A stretch of 64,000 nucleotides of DNA from JAAXPZ01 sp965215705. GTDB taxonomy: Bacteria; Campylobacterota; Campylobacteria; Campylobacterales; Sulfurovaceae. Below are positions 26,485-35,325 of the stretch, piece by piece. Position 1 is the stretch's first letter. Each line of letters opens with the position of its first letter. Both the position numbers and the translations under genes were made by a program. The notes beneath the pieces are model-generated. The model did no database searches, was not told the origin of the DNA, and saw only the letters and a list, made by a program, of their open reading frames with translations. The DNA is taken from contig CBDCEE010000008.1 of assembly GCA_965215705.1 (NCBI GenBank), positions 1 to 64,000 on the forward strand. Direction: 5' to 3'.

Positions 26485-27625
26485 TGATTTCCTCTTTCGA
26501 GATGGTAAGTGGGGGGAGAAACCTTACGGTATTTCTGCCTGCTTTCAGTACGATCAAGCCCGCTTCAAATGTCTTTTTGAGGACACTTTGCTGTACCTCG
26601 CTACTGACAGCACGCAATCCAAGCATCAAGCCTAGACCTACACTGCTACTGAAGAGTGCAGGATACTTCTCCATGATGCTAGAGAGATGGCTATCAAAGA
26701 GAGCGATCTTTTCAGCGATTGCTCCAGACTCCTTCTCTTCTGTCAGCACTTCCAGTACCGCAAGCCCTGCACGGGTACTCAAGAAGTTGCCTCCAAACGT
26801 ACTCCCGTGATCCCCCGGTTCAAAGATCTCTTTGAGAGAGGTCATTGCCACACCGATAGGTACGCCTCCTGCCAGACCTTTTGCCAGCGTGATCACATCC
26901 GGTTCGATCCCATAGAGGTTGGACGCGAGAAATGCTCCGGTACGATACACCCCTGTCTGCACCTCGTCCACGATCAGCAGTATCCCTCTCTCCTTCAGTG
27001 TCTTGGCGAGGTGTTGTATCTCCTCTTTCTCAAAAGGCTGCACACCGCCTTCACCTTGTACCAGTTCGATCATCACCGCTACAGTTTCTGCATCTATTGC
27101 TTCATAGACTGCATCGATCTTGCTCACATAGGAGAAGCCATCGGGATAGGGAGAGAAGTGTGGAGTATGGAAACTGTCCTGTCCTGTGGCTTTAACCGTA
27201 GTGATCGTCCTGCCATGAAAGGAGTGCTCCAGCGTGATCACTTTGTAACGTTTCTTCTCAAACTGTGTCTCTCCATACTTTCTGACAATCTTGATCGCTG
27301 CCTCGTTGGCTTCTGCTCCGGAGTTTCCAAAGAAACAACGCATGTCATAGCCACTGAGTGTGACGATCTGCTCTGCCAGCTCCGCCTGCGGTGCGATGAC
27401 CTGCAGATTGGAGGTATGGATCAGTGCTTTTGCCTGTGCACAGATCGCTTCTGTCAATACCGGGTTGCCATGCCCTACACTGCTCACTCCGATACCAGAG
27501 GCAAAATCGATGTACTCTTTGCCGTTGTCATCATAGAGTTTTGCACCTTTCCCCTCTGCAAAGCTTGTACTGTTTCGACCATAGGAGGAGAGTACAAATG
27601 CTTGATCCAATGCAGCTATCGTCAT
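26441..27625 (-). CDS. argD: Acetylornithine aminotransferase
   Basis: A 394-residue class III PLP aminotransferase of arginine biosynthesis (N-acetylglutamate semialdehyde to N-acetylornithine). Motifs: GIGVSSVGHGNP, FFGNSGAEANEAAIK, LLIVDEVQTGVYRTG, PLP lysine in ITLAKGLAGGVPIG and GDHGSTFGGN. Many family members also use succinyldiaminopimelate. A TATAAT box (27671-27676) lies about 46 bp upstream. The 3' end overlaps the TolC gene. Confidence 0.92.
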   Translation of the reverse strand: MTIAALDQAFVLSSYGRNSTSFAEGKGAKLYDDNGKEYIDFASGIGVSSVGHGNPVLTEAICAQAKALIHTSNLQVIAPQAELAEQIVTLSGYDMRCFFGNSGAEANEAAIKIVRKYGETQFEKKRYKVITLEHSFHGRTITTVKATGQDSFHTPHFSPYPDGFSYVSKIDAVYEAIDAETVAVMIELVQGEGGVQPFEKEEIQHLAKTLKERGILLIVDEVQTGVYRTGAFLASNLYGIEPDVITLAKGLAGGVPIGVAMTSLKEIFEPGDHGSTFGGNFLSTRAGLAVLEVLTEEKESGAIAEKIALFDSHLSSIMEKYPALFSSSVGLGLMLGLRAVSSEVQQSVLKKTFEAGLIVLKAGRNTVRFLPPLTISKEEINEGFKRFEKAISTL

Positions 27626-27755
27626 TTTCTATTTCCTTACTGTGAACGCTTAACGTTCTAAATTGGAGTGATTATACCAAAAATTGACTATATAAATACA
27701 AATGAGCCCTAATAGAGCCAAAATTTCATATCTCTATCATCTTTGGAGTGCTATA

Positions 27756-29225
27756 ATGAAAGAATCTAGTTGCCGAAAAGAAAAGCTGATGAAAACCTCC
27801 AGAAGACTCGTTGAACAATCCTCCATCATTGCTAGTGTTGCAAAGTGGACATTTCTGTCTGCTGTCATAGGTGTGCTCATTGGTGGTATTGTTACTATTT
27901 TTCTTAAACTATTACACTACTCTGAGGCACATCAAGGCATCTTCCCTTTTCACTTCTACTATTTGTTGCCACTGGGACTGATGTTCAGTGTCTGGATTGT
28001 TCGTACCTTTGCACCAGATGCCAAAGGACACGGCACAGAAAAGGTCATAGAAGCCGTACACAAAAAAGATGGCAAGATAGATCTTGCCGTTATCCCTGTA
28101 AAACTCTTGGCTACGGTAGTCACCCTTTTTACCGGTGGTTCTGCAGGAAAAGAGGGCCCTGGAGCCCAGATCGGTGCAGGTACCGCCTCAGCCATCTCTG
28201 ATTTTTTGGGATTCTCCAAAAAAGACCGTAAAAAACTGGTCGTATGTGGGATCAGTGCTGGCTTTGCTACTGTCTTTGGCACCCCTATCGCTGGAGCCAT
28301 CTTCGGCGTAGAAGTGCTCATCGTAGGCACATTGATGTATGATCTGCTACTACCATCTATCGTGGCTGGATTTACTGCTTTTTTTACCGCGCAGTATCTG
28401 GGTGCGACCTATACCTACTATGATATCAGCTATTTTCAACACTATTTTATCGATATCGTACTTATCATGAAAGTCATGCTTGGTGGGGTATTTTTCGGTC
28501 TTGTGGCCTACCTGATTGTTGCCACACTCAAACAGATAGAGCATATCGTCCAAAAGCTAAAGATGGACCCCTACAAAAAAGCTTTTTTAGCCGGCTTACT
28601 ATTGGTGCTACTCTCCTTTGCGGTGGGTGATAGATTCTTTGGCTTGGGACTCGATACTATTGCCCAAGCAATGCGACTTGAGAGTAGTGCCGGACAGGAT
28701 ATACCCTGGTATGCATTCATCATGAAGATATTTTATACGGCTGTCACATTAGGCTCTGGGGGAAGCGGAGGTATCGTGACACCGATCTTCTATATTGGAG
28801 CCACCAGTGGACATCTCTTCGGTGGGCTTTTTGGAGGGGAACATCAGCTTACACTTTTTGCTGCCCTTGGGTTTGTCTCCGTACTTGCTGCTGCCACCAA
28901 TGCCCCTATCGCAGCTACTATCATGGCTATGGAGCTTTTCGGGATGGATGTGGCACACTACGCTGCAGTCTCCATCGTGATCAGCTTTCTGGTGCTGGGT
29001 CACCGCTCTGTCTTCCCGTCTCAGAAGATCTCTATGAGCAAATCTGATCTGCTAGAGATTGAGTATGGCGATGATATCGAGCACTCCAGTGTCTCTCTGA
29101 CGGAAGAGAACTCCAAGCAGTTTAGAGAGATCCAGCGGCAGATCAGACTCAGACGGCTCAAGCGTGCCAATCGGGAAAAGATAGAAAAAAAGCGCGAGAA
29201 CAGAGAGCCTCCCAAAGAATCATAA
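27756..29225 (+). CDS. ClC-family chloride channel/antiporter
   Basis: An inner-membrane ClC protein of about 489 residues. Selectivity motifs visible are GGSAGKEGPGAQIGAG (the GKEGP filter), GTPIAGAIFGVEVL and LGSGGSGGIVTPIFYIG. No CBS domains follow; the C-terminus is a charged Arg/Glu/Lys tail. The start is uncertain: 27756 has GGAG seven bases upstream, while in-frame ATGs at 27702 and 27789 are alternatives. Whether it is a channel or a proton-coupled exchanger cannot be told by eye. Confidence 0.88.
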   Translation: MKESSCRKEKLMKTSRRLVEQSSIIASVAKWTFLSAVIGVLIGGIVTIFLKLLHYSEAHQGIFPFHFYYLLPLGLMFSVWIVRTFAPDAKGHGTEKVIEAVHKKDGKIDLAVIPVKLLATVVTLFTGGSAGKEGPGAQIGAGTASAISDFLGFSKKDRKKLVVCGISAGFATVFGTPIAGAIFGVEVLIVGTLMYDLLLPSIVAGFTAFFTAQYLGATYTYYDISYFQHYFIDIVLIMKVMLGGVFFGLVAYLIVATLKQIEHIVQKLKMDPYKKAFLAGLLLVLLSFAVGDRFFGLGLDTIAQAMRLESSAGQDIPWYAFIMKIFYTAVTLGSGGSGGIVTPIFYIGATSGHLFGGLFGGEHQLTLFAALGFVSVLAAATNAPIAATIMAMELFGMDVAHYAAVSIVISFLVLGHRSVFPSQKISMSKSDLLEIEYGDDIEHSSVSLTEENSKQFREIQRQIRLRRLKRANREKIEKKRENREPPKES

Positions 29226-29261
29226 AACTCTGCTATACTTCCATCAAAAACAGGGCAGCAT

Positions 29262-30185
29262 GTGAACACTTCAGCAGACACTCAAAAATTCGGTATCGAT
29301 GCCGGGATCTTTTATATGTTGATGGCGACACTGACCTTTGCTGCGATGGGGGGATTTGTCAAAACCCTCAGCCAGACACTCCCTTCACTGGAAGTAACAT
29401 TCTTTCGCAATATCTTTGGGGTAGCGATCATCGGCACCAGCCTCTACAGAACCCCTATGACCACCAAAGGCGGCAAGCCTCTACTACTCTTCTTTAGAGG
29501 AGCGATCGGCTTTATCGCCCTGCTGGCATACTTCAACAACATGGCAAACCTCCCACTCGGTACGGCGGTGACCTTCAACAAGACCTCTCCGCTCTTTCTG
29601 GCATTTTTTGCCTGGATCTTTCTGGGAGAGAGACTACCCAAGCTGGCTCTGCTGGCGTTGGTCTTTGGCTTTGGAGGGATCGCGATGATCGCCAAGCCTT
29701 CGGGAATCCTCGATCTGGATCATGATATCCTGCTGGGTCTCATCTCAGGTATCGGTGCTGCTCTGGCATACACCTCCATCCGAGAGCTCAAGAACCACTA
29801 TGATATACGCACCATAGCCCTCTCCTTCATGGCGGTAGGCAGTATCGGGCCTATCATCCTCATGGCTCTGGCAGAGTACATCACCGTACCTCAGAGCTAT
29901 GATTTCCTCATCACACGCTTTGTCATGCCTCAGGGGATCACCTGGCTCTACATCGTTGCCGTAGGCATCTTCGCCACTGCCTCCCAGCTACTCATGACCA
30001 AAGCCTACTCCCTCACCCAAGCCGGCATCGTAGGCACGATCACCTACACCCAGATCCTCTTTGCCGTCATCATCGGCACCCTGCTCGGCGATCAGCTTCC
30101 TGATCTCTGGAGCTGGATCGGGATGGGATTGATCGTGGTGGCAGGATTGTTGGTAACGATACCGAAACAGACTACTGTTGCTTAG
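29262..30185 (+). CDS. EamA/DMT-family transporter
   Basis: A 307-residue membrane protein with about ten helices in two EamA repeats (first about 15-150, second about 165-300), for example LMATLTFAAMGGFVKTLSQ and TYTQILFAVIIGTLLGDQLP. Typical of drug/metabolite exporters; the substrate is unknown. It starts with GTG at 29262, 36 bp after the ClC gene. Confidence 0.85.
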   Translation: MNTSADTQKFGIDAGIFYMLMATLTFAAMGGFVKTLSQTLPSLEVTFFRNIFGVAIIGTSLYRTPMTTKGGKPLLLFFRGAIGFIALLAYFNNMANLPLGTAVTFNKTSPLFLAFFAWIFLGERLPKLALLALVFGFGGIAMIAKPSGILDLDHDILLGLISGIGAALAYTSIRELKNHYDIRTIALSFMAVGSIGPIILMALAEYITVPQSYDFLITRFVMPQGITWLYIVAVGIFATASQLLMTKAYSLTQAGIVGTITYTQILFAVIIGTLLGDQLPDLWSWIGMGLIVVAGLLVTIPKQTTVA

Positions 30186-30211
30186 CTTTTCAGCACTGTT
30201 TCATTATATCC

Positions 30212-30239
30212 GTAGGGTGGGATAGCAATCCCACCCTAC
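30212..30239. repeat. REP-like hairpin 1 (12-bp stem)
   Basis: A perfect palindrome: GTAGGGTGGGAT, loop AGCA, ATCCCACCCTAC. It has the GTAG head and G-rich stem of REP elements mobilised by RAYT transposases, and is similar in layout to the elements at 31721-31746 and 34688-34713. It sits after the EamA gene, so it may also serve as its terminator. The rest of 30186-30421 shows no gene. Confidence 0.65.
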
Positions 30240-30421
30240 AGGGAAGTATCATGACAGGCAAAAGTATCCCAAAAGGCTCACTCAACGAACAGGTTAGGGA
30301 GGGTTTAGTGGGGATTCAATGTCTGAACCTTTTTATGTAGTGGTAGCAAGGTGACTATTGGGGGTGAGGCTTTAAAAATGTTACAATACGAGGTAAAGAA
30401 AAATAAGCATAGGGAATAGAT

Positions 30422-31462
30422 ATGGCTACCTATAGTTACCATAGTAAAAATGTACGCAGTTATCTGAAGGGTCTTTATGCTGATGGCTTACATCAAAGCA
30501 GATACCTTGAGGATGAGAAGGTAGAGCATATCATTTCGGATATAGGTATCTTCAAGTTCAAAGGATACTACTATGCTTTTAAGCATAATGTGGATCATCA
30601 TAGTATAGATGACATTCTGATGGTGTACTATTTTGACAAATATCTTACCCGTGTCATTATGGATCTGACCTCTACTATAGAGACTAAGCTCAAGGCGACT
30701 CTGGTAGAGCTCTGCTATGAGAAGATACGGAACCTCCCCGCCGGGAATCCCTGTAAAAACAATCCATTTTTTTATCTTCTAGCCGACAACTATAAAATCC
30801 CACACTTTAAGATCAACAATGTCACCGTAAGCAACTGGAAAAGAGAGAGACACAGTAATCATGCAGAATCGTATAATCACTATGGACTATACTATAAGAA
30901 TAAATATGAGTTTACTGATAACCAAGCAGTATTTCTGAAAGATCAAGAGACTATCACGCTGTTCCCCGATATCAACTATCCGCCATTTCATTATATTGTG
31001 GAGAGTGCAACCTTGGGAGGCATCATAGGGTTTGTGAAGCATCTTAAAATAGGTGCTTATGATGTTCTTAGAGGAGTTTCAAGACATTTTGGTGTAGACA
31101 ACCCACGTGCCTTTAGATCATATCTGGAAAGGCTAAATGAGGTTAGAAACAGAGCTGCCCACAGGGAAAGACTCTTCAATCGTAGCTATCGAAGTATTGC
31201 CAGATCTGGTAAGTTTAGTGCACTGAGCAGAGAGCTGGGTGATCATAAGATGATGGATGTCTATCTCTACTTTTTCTTTATGTTGGGGAGACTGGAGTCC
31301 TATGAGAATTTGGAGGTATTTGAGATGGAGGAGATAGAGAGACTTTTTGTGAGATTTCGTAAAGATCATTTCCTCAATAAAGATTCTATGGGGCTGATAG
31401 CTATGATGAATGATACAGAATTTATGGCAATTAAGAGATTTATTTTAGTGGGAATGAAATAA
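30422..31462 (+). CDS. Abi_2 (AbiD/AbiF-like) family protein
   Basis: A 346-residue protein of the Abi_2 family, whose founding members give lactococci phage resistance by abortive infection. It begins YLKGLYADGLHQSRYLEDEK-like, has SDIGIFKFKGYYYAFKH, the helical core YYFDKYLTRVIMDLTSTIE and a C-terminal HEPN-like motif EVRNRAAHRERLFNR (RNxxxH), the proposed RNase site. It stands alone between REP-like hairpins in an accessory stretch. A GGGAATAG site precedes the ATG. The phage-defence role is by family only. Confidence 0.8.
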   Translation: MATYSYHSKNVRSYLKGLYADGLHQSRYLEDEKVEHIISDIGIFKFKGYYYAFKHNVDHHSIDDILMVYYFDKYLTRVIMDLTSTIETKLKATLVELCYEKIRNLPAGNPCKNNPFFYLLADNYKIPHFKINNVTVSNWKRERHSNHAESYNHYGLYYKNKYEFTDNQAVFLKDQETITLFPDINYPPFHYIVESATLGGIIGFVKHLKIGAYDVLRGVSRHFGVDNPRAFRSYLERLNEVRNRAAHRERLFNRSYRSIARSGKFSALSRELGDHKMMDVYLYFFFMLGRLESYENLEVFEMEEIERLFVRFRKDHFLNKDSMGLIAMMNDTEFMAIKRFILVGMK

Positions 31463-31906
31463 AAAAAGCCAAACGTGATCCAAATAACACAAGTGCTTTT
31501 GGGCAGCGGTTTGGCGTTTGTAACATTGAGATTATAGCAGTGCACTACTTAAAACCATATAAAATCGACCATCGGGTACGACACCCGACAAACGCACAAA
31601 GTGCCAAATTATGGGCTTTTAGTATTTTCGACTAATATATTATGTTAACCAATAGATACCCCCGAATTTATCTAACATAATTCTAAAGAAAAAGAAACAT
31701 TTTATGGCGTTGTAATAAATGTTGGGATGAGAGCATCCCAACCTACAGGCATCTCTATCCATTAGATTATTATAAAAATAAAAACTCATTTGCAATCACA
31801 AGCCCTTATATACCCTTCCATCGAGATAACAGGAGCATAAAAAGTAGAATTTAAAAAATAGTAATTTTTTGATAGAATACTCTAAAATAAAATATGAAGA
31901 ATTTAA
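31463..31906. other. Gene-free stretch after the Abi_2 gene
   Basis: It contains a GCCAAAC/GTTTGGC dyad at 31468-31515 that could end the Abi_2 transcript, the REP-like hairpin 2 at 31721-31746, and an AT-rich leader to the Sel1 gene (a possible TAGAATACTC-type -10 near 31872). No open frame with a ribosome site was seen. Confidence 0.5.
31721..31746 (-). repeat. REP-like hairpin 2
   Basis: On the minus strand it reads GTAGGTTGGGATG, CTCT, CATCCCAAC: the GTAG head followed by a 9-bp perfect stem. The head and stem layout matches the element in cca (GTAGGTCGGGGTG...CACCCCGAC) at most positions, with compensatory changes that keep the stem. Confidence 0.65.
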
Positions 31907-31928
31907 ATGAAGAAATTATTATTAATTA

Positions 31929-32664
31929 GGGTCTAGTAAACTTTAAGAGTCCAAAAGGTATCTTAAAGCATGACTACACCGAACAAAAACAAGTACTCAA
32001 AAGGTACGCACATTTCAGAGCGTAAATTTAGGCAGTTAATTAAGTGTTTTTCACTTGATCTAAATGCATATGAAACCTCAAAGATAACTAACATATCTCA
32101 TACGACTTGTAAGAAGCTATTTCAAAAGTTACGCATATACATCTACCAGAATCTACTAGAGAACAATATTGAAGATGGAGAGTTTGAATTAGATGAATCT
32201 TACTTTGGTGCCAAAAGAGTAAGAGGAAAACGTGGTAGAGGTGCAGCAGGAAAGACACCTGTGTTTGGCTTATTAAAAAGAGATGGTAATGTCTATGTTC
32301 AAATAGTCAAGAACTGCTCGAGAGCTGAACTCATGCCTATTATTGAGGGAAAGATACTTGAAGGAAGTACTATTCATACTGATGGTTGGAAAGCCTATGA
32401 TGGCTTAGTCCTTAATGGCTATGATCACTACAGGGTCTTTCATTCCAAAGATGAGTTTGTGCGAGGTAAGTCTCATGTAAATGGCATTGAATCCTTTTGG
32501 AGTTATACTAAAAGAAGATTGGCAAAGTTTAATGGACTTAGAGATGAGATGTTTTATCTCCATCTCAAGGAGAGTGAGTTTAGATTCAACAATAGGCATA
32601 ATGATATCTATGCTATACTATTAAAGAATCTTCGAACAAATAACCTCTAAAGTTTACTAGACCC
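31929..32664 (+). mobile_element. IS1595-family element, copy 2 (736 bp)
   Basis: The same 17-bp terminal inverted repeats and length as copy 1. The flanking 7-bp target duplication is TTAATTA (31922-31928 and 32665-32671). It is oriented with the Sel1 gene it entered. Confidence 0.93.
31970..32650 (+). CDS. IS1595-family (IS1016-like) transposase
   Basis: A 226-residue transposase identical in predicted protein to the one at 4563-5243, with the DES, TDGW and GIESFW catalytic motifs intact. The GTATC-rich leader after the left inverted repeat includes AAGGTATCTTAAAGC upstream of the ATG. Confidence 0.92.
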   Translation: MTTPNKNKYSKGTHISERKFRQLIKCFSLDLNAYETSKITNISHTTCKKLFQKLRIYIYQNLLENNIEDGEFELDESYFGAKRVRGKRGRGAAGKTPVFGLLKRDGNVYVQIVKNCSRAELMPIIEGKILEGSTIHTDGWKAYDGLVLNGYDHYRVFHSKDEFVRGKSHVNGIESFWSYTKRRLAKFNGLRDEMFYLHLKESEFRFNNRHNDIYAILLKNLRTNNL

Positions 32665-33424
32665 TTAATTAATATATTACTTATAACTATATTATTTGCT
32701 AAAATCAACAATAAACAACTTAATGCTTTGATAAACTCTGCAAATAATGGTGATGTTGCGTCTCAGTACCAATTAGGAAGAATATATTACCAAGGTAAAG
32801 ACATTTCTAAAGATTACAATAAATCAAAATTTTTCCTAGAAAAAGTAGCAAAAAAAGGATATAAAGAAGCTCAATATCTTCTTGGATTGCTATACTTTGA
32901 TGGACTAGGTATACCTAAAAATCATACCAAAGCTATAGAATTTTTCAAGTTGGCTTCTTCTCAAAACTATGATAAAGCACAATACAACCTAGGATATATA
33001 TATCAACATGGGATTGGAACAAATAAAAATTATAAAAAAGCACTTTTATACTATACTAAATCTGCAAAGCAAAATAATACCTCTGCTCTTTATAATCTTG
33101 CATTCATGTATGATGAGGGGATAGGTGTAAAAAGAAATTATAAAAAAGCATTTGATTTATATCAAAAAGCAGCAGAACAAAATGATCCTGAGTCTTTTTT
33201 AAATTTAGGCGTAATGTATTTTTACGGGAATGGTGTAAAAAGAGATATAGTAAAAGCACATCATCATTGGAACTATGCTTCAAAGTTAGGGAATCAACAA
33301 GCTAAAAAGAATCTAAAAGTTTTAAACAAAAAATATCCTTGGACAAAAAACTTATTAGGACCTAAAAAGAAAGAAAATATTTTAAATAAATAGATTGTAA
33401 CGTCCATTAAACTCTATTTTTATC

Positions 33425-33792
33425 ATGCAAAAAACTCAAAAATATATATACCAACCTTTATATTTTTTGTATCAGATCATGGGAGAACTTATAGGAAAAT
33501 ATGGACATAGGGAACATGGCAGATTGGGAAAAGAGGATTACAAAGCCCCCTTTATTTTTTACTCTACAAAAAAAGACAAAACCATTGATCATTTTTTAAA
33601 GAATTAACATATACTTCTCAAAATGATATTGTGAAGATAATTTATTATCTACTGGGATATGAGGATCACTTGGAAGTCAATAACCATCGCATACCTTCTA
33701 TTATAAACAGGGACTTGTCTGGATATGTAGGATACAAGCAGATTAAAATCAATGATTTCAATATAAGTAGCAGTAAAACATTATTTAAATAG
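33425..33792 (+). pseudogene. Hypothetical protein with a probable frameshift
   Basis: The first frame gives 60 residues (MQKTQKYIYQPLYFLYQIMG, ending IDHFLKN). The sense then continues one frame away from about 33600 (ELTYTSQNDIVKIIYYLLGY to SSSKTLFK, stop at 33792), making about 121 residues if one base is restored in the CATTTTTTAAAG tract near 33590-33600. The composition (Lys, Tyr, Ile rich) is the same on both sides. I do not recognise the family. Confidence 0.45.
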
Positions 33793-33867
33793 ATTATCTT
33801 TCCAGCAACCATCTATATCCTTTTATACAAGGAGAAATATTTTTTAAAAACCTGCTACAATACCTCT

Positions 33868-35280
33868 ATGAAACTACCAACGATTCTCCATACCATCTCC
33901 GATGCACTTGCACAGCACCATGCTAAAGCCATCATCGTCGGTGGTGCTGTGCGTGACCACTGGATGCAGCAGCCTGTCAAGGACTATGATATCGAAGTCT
34001 ATGGGCTGGATGCACTGGAGAGGCTGGAGCAGGTACTCTCCCGACATGGCAGTGTCAACCTCGTAGGCAAGAGCTTTGGCGTACTCAAATTTACCCATGC
34101 GGGAGAGGAGTATGACTTTTCTTTCCCCCGTAGAGAATCCAAGAGCGGTAGCGGGCATCGGGGCTTTGATGTCACTGTAGATGGAGAGATGACATTTGAG
34201 GAGGCTGCCAGACGTAGGGACTTTACCCTCAATGCTATGGGATATGAGATCCAGAGCGGGACTTTTCTCGATCCTTTTGGAGGACGAGAGGATATGACTC
34301 AGGGGCTATTGCGACATATCGACAGTGATACTTTTATCGAAGATCCTCTGCGGGTCTATCGTGCTGTACAGTTTGCCGCTCGGTTTGGGTATCGCTTGGC
34401 AGCGGAGACAGAGATACTCTGTCGTGACATGGTCAACAAAGGCATGCTCGAAGAGCTCCCCAAAGAGAGGGTCTACGCAGAGTTCAGCAAACTCCTACTC
34501 AAAGCCCCCAAACCCTCACTGGGATTTTCGCTCATGAGAGATCTGGGGATACTCAGATACTTTCCCGAACTCGAAGCGATCATCGATGTCCCCCAAAATC
34601 CCAAGTGGCATCCGGAGGGAGATGTCTGGATCCATACCATGATGGCACTGGACATCATGGCAGAAACTCTGGCAAATAAAAGCCATGGTAGGTCGGGGTG
34701 CCCTCACCCCGACGATCAACAGAAGCTCAAATTTCTCTTTGCTATCCTCTGTCACGATCTGGGTAAGGCAAGCACTACCACCATAGAAGAAGATGGCAGG
34801 ATCCGATCCATCGGACATGAATATGCAGGAGTAGCCCCCACCCGAAGCTTCCTCTATAGACTGACTGACGAACACCGACTGATAGAGCATATCCTACCTC
34901 TGGTAGAACACCACCTCAAACCCTCTCAGTTCTATACCCAGGGAGCCAAAAGTGCAGCGATCAGACGGCTGGCAACCAAGGTCAATATAGAGGAACTGGT
35001 CTTTCTGGCACAAGCGGACTTTCTGGGACGCAGCACCGAAGAGGCGAAGTCAGGTATCTACAAAGCCGGAGAGTGGCTACTCGCCCAAGCCAAAGCATTG
35101 CAGGTGACCACCGCCCCTCCTCCCCCTCTGCTGCAAGGCAGAGATCTGATCGCACTGGGGCTCAACCCTTCAGCTCGATTTGGAGAGATACTCAATGCGG
35201 TCTACGAGCAGCAGATCGAAGGAAAGCTTCAGAGCCCGGAAGAGGCTTTGGCCTATATCAAACAGCATCTTGTATCGTAA
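33868..35280 (+). CDS. cca: CCA-adding tRNA nucleotidyltransferase
   Basis: A 470-residue enzyme that builds or repairs the tRNA 3' CCA. The nucleotidyltransferase head has VGGAVRDHWM and the metal ligands KDYDIEVYGL, then RRDFTLNAMGYEI, DPFGGRED and EDPLRVYRAVQFAARFGY. A C-terminal HD domain carries AILCHDLGKAS. Between WIHTMMALDIM and the HD motif is an inserted stretch around residues 274-284 (HGRSGCPHPDDQQ) encoded by a REP-like hairpin, in frame. Symbol cca by function; the CCA-adding versus A-adding specificity is not resolvable by eye. Confidence 0.92.
   Translation: MKLPTILHTISDALAQHHAKAIIVGGAVRDHWMQQPVKDYDIEVYGLDALERLEQVLSRHGSVNLVGKSFGVLKFTHAGEEYDFSFPRRESKSGSGHRGFDVTVDGEMTFEEAARRRDFTLNAMGYEIQSGTFLDPFGGREDMTQGLLRHIDSDTFIEDPLRVYRAVQFAARFGYRLAAETEILCRDMVNKGMLEELPKERVYAEFSKLLLKAPKPSLGFSLMRDLGILRYFPELEAIIDVPQNPKWHPEGDVWIHTMMALDIMAETLANKSHGRSGCPHPDDQQKLKFLFAILCHDLGKASTTTIEEDGRIRSIGHEYAGVAPTRSFLYRLTDEHRLIEHILPLVEHHLKPSQFYTQGAKSAAIRRLATKVNIEELVFLAQADFLGRSTEEAKSGIYKAGEWLLAQAKALQVTTAPPPPLLQGRDLIALGLNPSARFGEILNAVYEQQIEGKLQSPEEALAYIKQHLVS
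34688..34713 (+). repeat. REP-like hairpin 3 inside cca
   Basis: GTAGGTCGGGGTG, CCCT, CACCCCGAC, with a 9-bp perfect stem and a GTAG head. It is translated as part of cca (GRSGCPHPDD) without breaking the frame, between the conserved WIHT helix and the HD motif. Its base composition contrasts with the flanking codons. Confidence 0.7.
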
Positions 35281-35325
35281 GAAAACTCCCTGAATTCGAT
35301 AGATTCAAAAGAGAGTACATTGATA

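Larger units (their letters stand above)
31907..33393 (+). pseudogene. Sel1-repeat protein interrupted in its signal peptide by IS copy 2
   Basis: The native ATG at 31907 gives MKKLLLI before the IS. Removing the element and one TTAATTA copy yields MKKLLLINILLITILFAKIN in frame, a signal peptide, then about 235 residues with five Sel1-like (TPR-type) repeats such as AQYLLGLLYFDGLGIPKNHT and ALYNLAFMYDEGIGVKRNYK. Sel1 proteins act as periplasmic or host-interaction scaffolds; the role here is unknown. A leaderless remnant could start from a TTG at 32728 but would not be exported. The gene is much more AT-rich than its neighbours. Confidence 0.85.
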
